From Nephrocerus scutellatus (taxonomy: Eukaryota; Arthropoda; Insecta; Diptera; Pipunculidae), in assembly GCA_947095585.1 (NCBI GenBank), contig OX352763.1:48874481-48938480 (forward strand): a stretch of DNA of 64,000 nt, given 5' to 3'. The notes beneath the pieces were generated by a model, which saw nothing but the letters and a program-made list of their open reading frames with translations, searched no databases and had not been told where the DNA came from. Positions 53,061 through 64,000 of this stretch are shown here, piece after piece. Numbering within the stretch: the stretch's first letter is position 1; each line of letters opens with the position of its first letter. The position numbers and the translations under genes are program-made.

Positions 53061-54609
53061 ATGAGCATGCATAATAGAAAGACGAGAGCTGTCTCTAAAG
53101 TCTGCCCCAACGAGAGATCGAGGGTTCAGACGAGACAAAGCCAGAGGAAGGCTTCAGGAGAAGCCTTAACTAGAACGAGAGGGCAAAGTAATGCAGGTTC
53201 AACTTCAGTAGACTTCGGCATTAACAAGTCAAAGTCGAGTGTCTCTAATGTAGAAAATAGCCATTCAAAAAAAATTAGAGAAAACCGCTTTGATTAAAAG
53301 CTAAATAATATGAACCTAGATAGTAGTCGAGGAAGGGGTAGATAGTTCACTTGATAGTGATCAAGGGGCAGTAGGGCCAAATCCTCCTCCTGGAGATAAC
53401 CGCCTCCTTGACAGGATTCAGGATGTAGTTTCTGGGGTGATCCAGAGAGATCAGCTGGCACTGGGAGCACTTTTCACAAAAAAATTAGAATTGGTTTCGA
53501 GTACCCTAACAAGTCAGCTAGAAATGCTGTCAATAAAGGTGGAAATGCTGGAAGCACAACAGGCAGGGGGAGGGCGCATACCTCAGAGGTCCACGCCCCT
53601 TCAGAGGTCTGAAGCGAGGGAAACAGGACCTATCGGCCGGCGACAGAGTCATCCACCGGCTCGACATAATTTTCAATTAGAAACCCAAGACTTCATCAAC
53701 GCGACTTCAACACATGCCCACCAAAAAGGTGAATCTGCATAAATGGAATATTAAGTTTGATGGTACAAAAAAGTCGATGCTGGTGGAAAGTTTCATTTTC
53801 CGCATCGAAACGATGCAGCAGAGATTGAACGTCTGCGAGGAACATGTATTCAACCAGTTCCACAACCTCCTTTCCGGAGTAGCGAGAGGTGGTACTGGCA
53901 GTTCCTGGAAGAGCGGGCCGACGATAGCTTTCTGAACTACCATGATGTGAAGAGGGAACTGTTACGACAATTCCGTGCGGCAGACTCTGATCACGAAATC
54001 ATGAGGGACATCATGGAAAGAAAGCAGATGCCAGGTGAAAGCTGCGACGATTTTTTTTCAAATGTAAGGTCTCTGGTCTTCCAGATGAAGCAAAAGTTGC
54101 CTGAGGAAGAGCTCGTCACCATCCTGAAGCAAAACCTCCGCGACAAGATAGGTACGTTAATTTTCGGCTGTTCTATCTTCTCTCTCTCCGACCTACAATC
54201 AGCTTGCCGTCGGGCAGAGAAGCGGCTTAATGCCAGAGAAAACAATTTCAAAAGAAAGCAAATTAACGAAATGTTGACGATGACGGTAGAGGACGAGTAT
54301 GATGACGAAAGTAGGGACATGTTAACTGACAAAATAAGTGCTATCAGGAACAATTATCCCAAGGACAAAATTAGACAAATCACAAATAAAAATAATACTG
54401 ACGATAGAAAGGTTGTGTGTGGTGATGTTCAAAATCCATGTCCGTCTCATTTCCATTCACTTGTTTGTTTTCAATGTGATAAGCCCAATGTTCCCGTCTT
54501 GTTGTGTCCATCCTGCAAAAATAATCCGGAAAACCTGTTGAAGGGCGAAGCATCCGGGAGTGTTCGCCCAATAGACAAGGTCCCGGAGAAGCAAAACAAA
54601 AAGGAATAA
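53061..54609 (+). pseudogene. gag: Ulysses-like gag, unit 1
   Basis: Begins MSMHNRKTRAVSKV. Compared with unit 2 it has a stop at 53294-53296, a 5-bp deletion near 53330, one extra base near 53732 and a base loss near 53883. From 53947 the frame is open to 54609 (LLRQFRAADSDHEIMRDIM, ILKQNLRDKIGTLIFGCSIF). The C-terminus holds CFQCDKPNVPVLLCPSCK, a C-x2-C pair rather than CCHC knuckles. Confidence 0.82.
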
Positions 54610-54619
54610 ACATTTTATT

Positions 54620-55140
54620 TTATTCAAACATTACCTGAAAGAAAAAGTCTCCACCAGCGTATCCTTGAATACGAAGAGGCGCGTAAAGGATTTTTGCAGA
54701 AGATCCTAAAAAAAAAAAAAAAAAAAAGAAGAGCTTTATAAAGATAGAGAAATTACGGGAAAAATTTGCTAAGAAAAGAAGTAGATTTAAGAATTTGGAA
54801 GCCACTGTCCTACAGACTGAAGATGACAATAGACCCTTCGCTAAGGTCAAATTAATAGACGATACGGTGTTAGGCCTTTTGGACAGTGGCGCGTCTGTAA
54901 GTTGCTTAGGAAAAGGGGCAATAAAGTTTATCGAAGACAATAGTCTTCAGATTAAAACGATCAACTGCAATATTCGGACAGCGGACGGAAAAAGACAAAA
55001 GATAATAGGCACAGTGACTATTCCAATATCTTGGAGGAACAGAACGGAAAATTTAGAATTTTATGTTGTTCCTTCCCTACAACAAACACTTTATCTCGGG
55101 GTGAACTTCTGGAAAACCTTAGGGTTGCTCCGGATATCAT
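54620..55140 (+). pseudogene. pol: Ulysses-like protease
   Basis: The region between gag and protease codes for a basic stretch interrupted by a run of about 22 A (54708-54729), then KLREKFAKKRSRFKN and the protease with GLLDSGASVSCLG (D-S-G) and LGVNFWKTLGL. The frame is lost near 55125 and RT continues in another frame. The A-run may have expanded and changed phase. Confidence 0.8.
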
Positions 55141-55990
55141 CTCCGAGATAGATATACTAGACACGACGACCACAGACCCGATGATGCAGGTTCTCTTGCC
55201 GGCACAAACGGAGGCACTACAGGCGGAGAAGGCTAAGTACCCGTCCTACGCAAAACTTGGCCTCGGAAAGACAAGCCTGGAGGAGCATGTGATCGAGACC
55301 GCCGAAGTAGAGCCGATCAAACAGAGACACTACCCAGTGTCTCCGGCGATCCAGAAGCTTCTCTTCGACGAGCTCGATCGCATGATTTCTCTGGGAGTGA
55401 TTGAAGGGAGCCAGAGTGCGTGGAGTTCTTCGGTTGTGCTGGTGAGGAAACCTGGTAAAAACAGGCTGTGTCTAGACTCACGAAGAGTTAATGAAGTAAC
55501 AAAAAAAGACGCGTACCCGTTGCCCCACATTGAGGGGTTGTTGAGCCGGTTGCAGGACACTCGGTTCATTCCGGTTATCGATTTGAAGGACGCATTCTAT
55601 CAAATCCCTTTGGAGAAGAAGTCCAGAGAGAAAACGGCCTTCACAGTCCCTGGGCGGCCACTGTACCAATTTACAGTAATGCCATTTGGCTTGTGCAATG
55701 CAGCCCAGAGAATGTGTCGGCTTATGGACAGGGTGATACCGTCAAGGCACAAAGACAATGTCTTTGTATACCTTGACGATCACCTTGTCTGCTCTCCGGA
55801 CTTCGAAAGCCATATGGGTTTGCTAGAGGACGTCGCTGGGTGTCTTCGCAGTGCTGGCTTAACGATAAATGTTGAGAAAAGTAAATTCTGCCAAAAGGAA
55901 ATTAAATACCTTGGGTATATTGTGGGCGACGGGTGCCTTAGGACTGATCCCGCCAAAGTGTCTGCAGTTGAGCAGTTTCCAGTTTCGAGG
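55125..55990 (+). pseudogene. pol: Ulysses-like reverse transcriptase
   Basis: MISLGVIEGSQSAWSSSVVL, KNRLCLDSRRVNEVT, VIDLKDAFYQIPLEKKS, MPFGLCNAAQRMCRLMD and the catalytic VFVYLDDHLVCS near 55765. KYLGYIVGDGCLRTDPAKV follows. At about 55998 the expected FLGxxGWYRRF connection is missing. A short aactc repeat stands in its place. Confidence 0.87.
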
Positions 55991-57809
55991 ACTCCAAAAC
56001 AACTCAACTCAACTCAACACAACAATAACTGCACCAATGACGGAATGCCTGAAAAAAGGCAAAGACTTTAAAATGACTGACGAGGCAATTAAATCATTTG
56101 AAGAGCTTAAACAGTTTCTGATTTCAGCGCCAATTTTGACAAACCCAGACTTCACAAAGCACTTTTACATTCAATGCGACGCATCAACAACAGGTGTCGG
56201 CAGTGTTCTCTTCCAGACCGATGCAGAGGGTAGGGAGAGGCCAATAGCCTATATTTCTCAGAAGCTGAATTCAGCTCAAAAGAATTGTAGCATCACTGAG
56301 TTGGAATGCTATGCAGCTGTTCTCAGCGTGCAGAAGTTTCGGGCTTATGTTGAGCTCCTTCCGTTCACCATCATAACCGACCATGCCAGCTTGAAGTGGC
56401 TAATGTCCCAAAAGGACTTGTCGGGACGTCTGGCTAGATGGAGTCTTAAGCTGCAGGCATTTAACTTTACCATTTAGCATCGAAAAGGCACTCAGAATGT
56501 AGTGCCAGATGCTCACTCTCGCGTCCATATGGAGGAGATCACTGCTGACAGAGAACGCCACGATGTTGATTTTAACTCACCACATTTTTCTTCGGAGGAG
56601 TATGAAAGCTTTCGTAAAACAATAAAAGAGGACGAGAATAAATTTCCAGACGTATGCATCTCAGACGGCTACATATATAAAAGGACAGATATACGTACCG
56701 GGGATACCATCCAGGAAGACAGAGCTTGGAAGCTCTGGGTACCGTCGTGGTTGAGAGAGGGTCTTTTAATCTCGGCACACGACTCTCCAGCTGCGGGACA
56801 TGGAGGGATCCATAAAACCCTCCATAAACTTCGACAGCAATATTTTTGGCCTGGAATGACTATAGATGTAAATGACTTTATAAAAAACTGTGATACTTGT
56901 AAGTGTAATAAAAGCATGAATCGGACAAATAGACCTCCAATGGGGGTACAGACTATAACAGAACGACCTTTTCAACGGTTGTACATTGACTTTCTGGGAC
57001 CCTATCCTAGAACCAAAAATGGCAACACCCAAATTTTTGTTGTGCTTGACCACTTCAGCAAATTTGTCTTTCTTAAACCCTTAAGGAAGGCAACTTCAGC
57101 TGCAGTTGTCCAGTACTTAGAGGAAGCCATTTTTCATGTCTTTGGGGTTCCAGAATATCTACACTCGGACAACGGAAAACAATTCATTTCCGAATTATTT
57201 TCGAGCTTTTTAAAGCGCTACGGGGTTAAGCACGTGAGGACTGCGGTCTAATCTCCGCAGCCCAATGCCTCAGAACGTGTGAACCGTAGCGTACTGACTA
57301 AGATCCGTTCGTACCTTGGAAGCGACCAACGCGACTGGGACAAGCATGTTAGCTTTGCAGCATTCTCACTGCGAAGTGTTGCACACGAAGCTACGAGACT
57401 AGAGCCGTACTATGCTGTCTTCGGCTTCCAAATGGCACATAACGGATCCGCTTTTGATATTATACGACGGTTAAACGACATTAAACAATCAGACGTCAAG
57501 ATTTTAGAGACAAAGGACAAACAGCAAGTTATAAGGGACGAAATATTTAGAAATTTAAGTAAGGCACATGACAAAGGAGAAAAGACCTACAATTTGAGAA
57601 GCCGAGACATTAAATACAAAGTTGGGCAGACTGTATATAGACGCAATTTCAGACAGAGTGACAAGACAGCAAGCTATAATGCCAAACTTGGACCGAAAGC
57701 TATTAAAAGTATTATCTTAAAGACTATAGGAAATTCCCTATATGAAGTAGGAAATATGAGAGGAGAAAAAGTAGGCATTTTTCATGCCAAAGACCTCTTT
57801 GCCCAGTAG
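55991..57809 (+). pseudogene. pol: Ulysses-like RNase H and integrase
   Basis: RNase H: FYIQCDASTTGVGSVLFQ, ITELECYAAVLSVQKF, ITDHASLKWLM. A TAG at 56476-56478 interrupts before HRKGTQN. Integrase: zinc finger (HDSPAAGHGGIHKTLHKLRQ...CDTCKCNK), core in LYIDFLGPYPR, EYLHSDNGKQFIS, then a TAA at 57249-57251, then NASERVNRSVL with the glutamate. C-terminal domain ends GIFHAKDLFAQ. Apart from two single-codon stops and the connection deletion it is well preserved. Confidence 0.88.
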
Positions 57810-58331
57810 TGATGGTAGGAACTTATGAAATTGACGACTATTTATTATCTATTATTTATTATTTATTTTATTATTTATTATTTGTTAATTATTATTTATT
57901 ATTAATTATTTACCATTTGATTCAATGACTGACTAATTTCTGTGATAATTAGGTTTAAGGCTTTATGCAATTATTAGGACTATGTGCAATATTTTATATT
58001 AGATTAAGATTTATCTGTGATATTTTATGCAATCCTGACTATGTATTATCTATTTATTTTATGGATTATTTTATCTATGATCTGTAGATTAATTTATATG
58101 TATTATTTATTTACGTGTTGATTAAAAATATATTTTTTTTAAGAGCATAAACAGTATAACCAAAGTGAGAGCATGATCTCAGGGCGCAGGCCCTTTCCAC
58201 ACGTTAGGCAAAATGCTCGCGGAGACTTTTCTGAAGGTATGTGTAGGCTAAGTAAATAATCGCATGTAGTACGTTCCGTTTTTTTTACGTTATATTTCAC
58301 TCGTGACCACTCATGAAATACAGACGAGCCG
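57810..58331 (+). other. 3' untranslated part of unit 1
   Basis: Includes a (TTATTTAT)-like low-complexity run (57838-57915) and a block at 58139-58331 without a gene. A clear polypurine tract before the LTR is not seen. Confidence 0.6.
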
Positions 58332-61300
58332 GTTACGTACACGTACGTCATGGCTTTACGTTCAACAAAAAAAAAATTAACAACAAAAAAAACATACTCA
58401 ATATGTTATAAACACTCACCTTTTTTTAATTCCCAATAATTGATGTCGGCAGCGAGGCGGCATTGCACCAATGGTATCTGAAAAGGAAGAGAAACAAAAG
58501 CAGAATCCCAACTTCATAAAAATAAACCTCACTTACCTGCACAATGAGAAAATCCTCAGCTGACGTCGACGTCGAATCTATGAGCCGAGAAAGAAAAACC
58601 AAAAGAATATGGAAATAGTATTCTAATGGCAGACATTTAAACCGAAACGCGATATCTATTTCCCAAATAGTTTTCTTTTTTGAGAAGCAGAAATCGCGCC
58701 TCTATATCAAAGAGGCACACTTACCTGTTGATTTTGCTTAGCACTGCATAGTGGAATTTGCCACCACTTCGGTATAGATGTAAAAATGCATGGCATTTTT
58801 TTTTCCTAATGGATTTCAAGGCCAGGAGCTGGATATTCCCCCAGCCCTATCGGAACTATATTTATTCGACACAAAATATGAATTTTGATCCCCGAATTAA
58901 TAAATAAAATTGAAAAAAAAACCAAACTAAATTTAAACAAAACACAAAACAAAAAGCCGACACTCACGATTTGACAACTGCCAACAAAACAAATTATTGA
59001 CAAATATCTTCCACTTGATATGTTGACAAAAGTCATCTGTTCTAAATGGACTAGAGTGATTGTTGTGGAAAGGTTTTTTTTAGATGAAATGACAAATACT
59101 CCATTTCACACAGAAGGTGGTGGGGAAGCAAAAGAGACAAAATATATGTTGGGGTAAAGTTGGTTTGAGGGTTCGCTGTAAAAATATTTAAATGTATGTA
59201 CTTAACATTAATTGTAGGTGTTAAATGTATGATATTCGTGTGTTATGTTGTTAGTAAATGTGACTAAAATTTAAAAAAGGACGGGTTGATGGAATTGGTT
59301 TCCACAAGAGACAAATAAAGATAGATTGTCTATTTTAAGGGAAAGAAATTTAGGCGCCAAAATTTTAAAAAAATCAGATAGCGATTTTGGGACGGCCGAC
59401 GAAAAGGACAAAGATGTAATAAAGATAAAAGGGTGTAGTGACTGACGTAAAGAAAAAGGAAAGCAAGAGGAATTATTTTTCTAGAAGGTTCGGAAAAAAG
59501 AAAAGGTTTCTTTAGGCGGAGACAGAATTTTTAGCGGCAGTTGAAGAATTATCATCAGCGGATAGAGTGTTTCGAGCGTTCAGGTTGAAGTCGATAAAGT
59601 GAGGAAAAAGAGTTAACTTTAAAAGTTTAAAATTTAATTTAAAAAAGAGAAACAAAAAGGAAGGAACCATTAATTGTGGAGACTAAAAAATAAGCTAAAG
59701 TTCTGTGAACAAAAAAACGTAATTTTACACAATTCCAACAATTCGGAATTTTAAAACTTTTCATAAAAAGGATACTCCATTTTCCTTTAAGAAATAGTGA
59801 AAGTAGTGCAAAGGCGCTAAACGCCATTTTCTGCTTAATTTGAGGTGATCGAAATTATAAAATTCTTAAAAGTGAAAATAGTGCAAACGCGCTAAACGCC
59901 AGTTGATCGAAATTATAAAATTTTAAAAAGTGAAAATAGTGCAAATGCGCTAAACACCATTTTTATACAATTCCAACTAATCGAAAGAGTGAATCGCCTA
60001 GTTTTTTTCATAAACCAAAAAAAAGAGGAGGATTCAATAGTTGAAAACTACATCCAAAACCATCAGTGTAGTTTAAATTAATACAACAACAACCATTGTG
60101 CCAGCGTCGGAGCTTTTCAGCTCATCCAAAGCGTCGGAGCTTTCTCAGCTTACCCGAGACACGAGCCACGAGTCATAGAATAATTTCCTAATTGCAACTA
60201 TAATAATCAGGAAGAAAAAGAATGAGGACTGTTTCCCAAACTGCGCGGCTGAGTTTTCTTTGATTTTGGCTTTGAAATTTGAGTTTGATTTTTATGATTT
60301 TTGATTGAGTTTTTTTTTATTTAAATTGAGTTTTATTAACTTTGAGATAAGATCGGGTTTTTCTTTATCCGAATTTAAGATTGAGTTTTCTCTACTTTTG
60401 AGTTTCTTCATCGAATTTATTCTAAATCGAGTTTTCTTTTTACTTTTTGAATTTATTAGATTCAGTTGATTTAAAATCAAGTTCTTTTCAACTTCTGAAT
60501 TTATTTTGATTCAGTTAATTTAAAATCGATTTTTTTTTGATTTTTCTGTTTTATTTAACTTACACTTAAACAGTAGTGTAAACTGCACTCAGTAGTTTCA
60601 TATATCATTAACCCATACTTTGCAGCAGGTTCGTCAACGAGATCCTGCCGGCAAGATATCATTGAGCTCAACCAAGTAAGTGCCAATTGCTTAATTTTTT
60701 TACACCAGTTTTTTTTACTACTAAGCGCAGTATATATATATATATATATAAAAAGGATGAAGAAACAGTCTTTTTAAATAACTTTCTATAAATAAAGATA
60801 ATTACCATTATTTTCGAATAATTTTATTTTCATATCATTATACTCATAACTTTTGTGAAACATACATATATTACATACATCGCTTTCTTTTGATTTAATT
60901 TTTTTATATATTTCATTTTAAATTTGAAGTTTTAATAATAAAAGTTAATAGAAGTAATACATGTATATGAAATTTGAAAAGACAACAACGTGATTTTTCA
61001 TTGCCGTGGCCCATTGGGGGTGTGAGGCATATTCCTTTTTTTTATATTTTTTCTTGTCCCCACCATGAGTGAGTAGACAAGTCGGCTGTAGGTGTGTGAC
61101 TGGGATTGGTGATCCCACGATGATTTCTCTCGGCGCTTTTCAGAAATGACCCGACGGACTGCGGACAGATGGACTTTGTAAAGTCGACCCTTTCCTTCAT
61201 GATTTTGTGAGGCCTCGGTACTGGTGCAATCAGGACATTCCTTCTAGATTTAGTTAGCTATTAATTAAAAAAAAAGAAAATTTTCTAAAAGAAGTCAAAA

Positions 61301-61621
61301 TTTTCTTTTGTTAATTTTAAAGTAAATTTTAAAGTATGATAATATAGTTGTAAGTTTAGTATATAAAAGCAAAGGAATGACCTGGCTGCACCGGGACTGA
61401 GGGACGGTATCCTTTATTCCCTCCTTTTTCCAACCCCCTTTTGATTCCGATTTTTCCTTTTTTTATAAGTCGACCCGACAATTAAAAAGTTTTGTTCTTG
61501 AAGAGGTGTCACTGGTAAGTGACAAGGACCGCCCGTCCGACGAGCTAAGCCGAGAAACCGCGAGCGTGTCGCGACGTCCTTGCCAGTGGCAGAACCCCTA
61601 GTGGGACCTCGCTCCATAACA
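58332..61621 (+). repeat. giant LTR, second copy
   Basis: About 3,290 bp, homologous to 48716-52107. Differences are small substitutions and repeat-number changes. Its left flank (gagccg) differs from the first copy (atgc), which fixes the LTR start to within one or two bases. Confidence 0.85.
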
Positions 61622-61623
61622 AA

Positions 61624-61641
61624 TGGCGCCCAACGTTTTAC
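61624..61641 (+). promoter_or_regulatory. primer-binding site of unit 2
   Basis: TGGCGCCCAACGTTTTAC, identical to 52110-52127, after the second LTR. It shows that the second LTR is also a 5' LTR. Confidence 0.82.
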
Positions 61642-62549
61642 GGCTCTACCCATCGTTTCTTGAAGGACAGGAATTTCCGAAAGGAAGTTCCTGGCTTTCG
61701 ACAAACGATGGTAGTATAGCATCTTTCTTTTTAATTCCTTTTTTTAACGTAGCTTCATAAATTTAATCATTTCTTTTACTTTTAATTTTGTTATTTTTTT
61801 TTGATAAATTCCCTTTTTAATAAATAACCCTTTTAACTTCCATTTCCAAAATTCCCCATAATTCCCATTCCAAACTACCCTTTTTACAGATGACTAGACA
61901 ACACATTTTGGACATCGACTGCTCTCCGAACGAGTTAACAATTCCGATTCAAGGATTTTATTAAATCCTGAATTCTGTGGGGTTGACTCGTTTGGAGACA
62001 TCGGTTAGGACATCGAACTAGGAGTATGACTCCGGTTCGCTTGACTACCGAATAGACACAGACGTGACACAGGGGCGCAGTGGGCAGCCGTTACCACAAG
62101 TACTACCAGTACAGGTAAATGTGGGTCCACTGCTCCTTTTGTCTGAAAGTAGAGGTTCTTCTCACTCACGGCGAATCGGCCTCATCATAGAGGCTACTCG
62201 CCAGTGCTTTGAGTTGCGATTCGCCGGGATGAGACGAAGCCTCTACTGACTTAGGACGACTTTCCGCAAAATCGTCAAGGAAACCGACTACGACTGGACT
62301 TACAAGACTAGGACAGACTACAACTTCTGAGCGTTGAGAACGACCATGGGAGAATTGACCCAGCCACACATCAGCCCATCTGATTTAAAATTATAATTGT
62401 ATAATATAATAACTCAATAAACTCAATCTTTCATACCCGAATTCAATTTTTTTGAAGAAGGAAGGAAAAAATCCGCTTTAACGGTTCAGTTTTTTTGAGA
62501 GGAATTTCCATTTTTTTTGTTTTGGGGATAAAACTTTTTTTTAACAATT
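61642..62549 (+). other. 5' leader of unit 2
   Basis: Same sequence as 52128-53060 with minor changes. No gene seen. Confidence 0.7.
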
Positions 62550-64000
62550 ATGAGCATGCATAATAGAAAGACTGGTGCTGTCTCTAAAGTCTGTCCCAAG
62601 GAGAGATCGAGGGTTCAGACGAGACAAAGCCAGAGGAAGGCTTCAGGAGGAGCCTTAACTAGAACGAGAGGGCAAAGTAATGCAGGTTCTACTTCAGTAG
62701 ACTTCGGCATTAACAAGTCAAAGTCGAGTGTCTCTAATGTAGAAAATAGCCATTCAAAAAAAATTAGAGAAAACCGCTTTGATCAAAAGCTAAATAATAT
62801 GAACCTAGATAGTAGTCGAGACAAGGAAGGGGTAGATAGTTCACTTGGTAGTGATCAAGGGGCAGTAGGGCCAAATCCTCCTCCTGAAGATAACCGCCTC
62901 CTTGACAGGATTCAGGATGTAGTTTCTGGGGTGATCCAGAGAGATCAGCTGGCACTGGGAGCACTTTTCACAAAAAAATTAGAATTGGTTTCGAGTACAC
63001 TAACAAGTCAGCTAGAAATGCTGTCACTAAAGGTGGAAATGCTGGAAGCACAACAGGCAGGGGGAGGGCGCATACCTCAGAGGTCCACGCCCCTTCAGAG
63101 GTCTGAAGCGAGGGAAACAGGACCTATCGGCCGGCGACAGAGTCCTCCACCGGCTCGACATAATTTTCAATTAGAAACCCAAGACTTCATCAACGCGACT
63201 TCACCACATGCCCACCAAAAAGGTGATCTGCATAAATGGAATATTAAGTTTGATGGTACAAAAAAGTCGATGCCGGTGGAAAGTTTCATTTTCCGCATAG
63301 AAACGATGCAGCAGAGATTGAACGTCTGCGAGGAACATGTATTCAACCAGTTCCACTACCTCCTTTCCGGAGTAGCCGAAAGGTGGTACTGGCAGTTCCT
63401 GGAAGAGCGGGCCGACGATAGCTTAATGAACTACCATGATGTGAAGAGGGAACTGTTACGACAATTCCGTGCGGCAGACTCTGATCACGAAATCATGAGG
63501 GACATCATGGAAAGAAAGCAGATGCCAGGTGAAAGCTGCGACGATTTTTTTTAAATGTAAGTTCTCTGGTCTTCCAGATGAAGCAAAAGTTGCCTGAGGA
63601 AGAGCTCGTCACCATCCTGAAGCAAAACCTCCGCGACAAGATAGGTACGTTAATTTTCGGCTGTTCTATCTTCTCTCTCTCCGACCTACGATCAGCTTGC
63701 CGTCGGGCAGAGAAGCGGCTTAATGCCAGAGAAAACAATTTCAAAAGAAAGCAAATTAACGAAATGTTGACGATGACGGTAGAGGACGAGTATGATGACG
63801 AAAGTAGGGACATGTTAACTGACAAAATAAGTGCTATCAGGAACAATTATCCCAAGGACAAAATTAGACAAATCACAAATAAAAATAATACTGACGATAG
63901 AAAGGTTGTGTGTGGTGATGTTCAAAATCCATGTCCGTCTCATTTCCATTCACTTGTTTGTTTTCAATGTGATAAGCCCAATGTTCCCGTCTTGTTGTGT
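62550..64000 (+). pseudogene. gag: Ulysses-like gag, unit 2 (continues past window)
   Basis: Open for 334 codons to 63554: basic N-terminus, a coiled-coil-like stretch (LTSQLEMLSLKVEMLEAQQA, residues about 150-170), and the capsid part (WNIKFDGTKKSMPVESFIFR, WYWQFLEERADD). A lost base after the T-run at 63545-63553 (unit 1 has ttttttttcaaat, unit 2 ttttttttaaat) causes the stop. The rest continues in the next frame through CFQCDK at the window edge. This is the better-preserved N-terminal half. Confidence 0.83.

Larger units (their letters stand above)
48715..64000 (+). mobile_element. Ulysses/Osvaldo-like LTR retrotransposon, tandem array
   Basis: Order LTR (48715-52107), leader-gag-pol (52110-58331), LTR (58332-61621), leader-gag (61624 to window end). 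The second unit continues past the window. Offset between units is about 9.5-9.6 kb. Very long LTRs and a lysine-tRNA-type PBS recall Ulysses and Osvaldo. Confidence 0.85.

Noticed and set aside
54795..57809. Full-length active Ulysses-like polyprotein
   Set aside because: Contains two in-frame stops, a phase change after protease and a missing RT connection, so it is a pseudogene.
1..64000. tRNA, rRNA or conserved host protein genes
   Set aside because: Looked for cloverleaf-like, rRNA-like and familiar host protein sequences by eye; none found. A tRNA scan would be decisive.

Overview
The window reads as repeat-rich, probably pericentromeric or otherwise heterochromatic DNA from a higher dipteran fly. 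A tephritid-like fly is my inference from the retroelement mix, not a demonstrated fact. No single-copy host gene, tRNA or rRNA could be supported. Nearly every recognisable coding stretch is a transposon gene, and most are broken.

Layout. 1-3520: 3' part of an RNase H-bearing non-LTR element, split by a 5'-truncated Jockey-clade element on the minus strand. 3768-4695: dispersed non-coding repeat, with a second partial copy at 9075-9420. 4990-5625: non-LTR reverse transcriptase relic. 5637-6950: full-length but dead mariner (D37D). 8441-9880: region bounded by a 35-bp inverted repeat. 10110-11195: relics of a copia-type gag, a 283-bp repeat and another RNase H element. 11480-13226 and 27636-27757: one satellite array with 91/104-bp monomers and a 7-monomer, 686-bp higher-order repeat, split by a 14.4-kb 17.6/297-type errantivirus provirus (13227-27635). 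That provirus has LTRs, PBS, a leader with three kinds of tandem repeat, gag, pol and env. Its integrase is split by a nearly intact Mag-like Ty3/gypsy element (19672-24639) on the opposite strand.

27757-32604: degenerate 412/mdg1-like provirus on the minus strand, carrying a small internally deleted mariner-like element. 32605-42545: BEL/Pao (roo-like, env-bearing) sequence arranged internal-LTR-internal-LTR-internal, a tandem array. 43240-46190: Ty3/gypsy pol relic, repeats and an antisense LTR fragment. 47445-48714: element with terminal inverted repeats and a Merlin-like transposase relic. 48715-64000: very long LTRs (about 3.3-3.4 kb), a lysine-tRNA-type PBS and gag-pol of an Ulysses/Osvaldo-like element, again LTR-internal-LTR-internal.

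The genes cooperate only within each retroelement: gag for the particle, protease/RT/RNase H/integrase for copying and insertion, env-like genes in two families. Nesting gives relative ages: satellite before errantivirus before Mag-like element. The most unusual features are the two tandem LTR arrays from unrelated families, repeat-filled 5' leaders, a triplicated primer-binding region, and an apparent antisense exon-intron series inside the giant U3 at 48799-49424.
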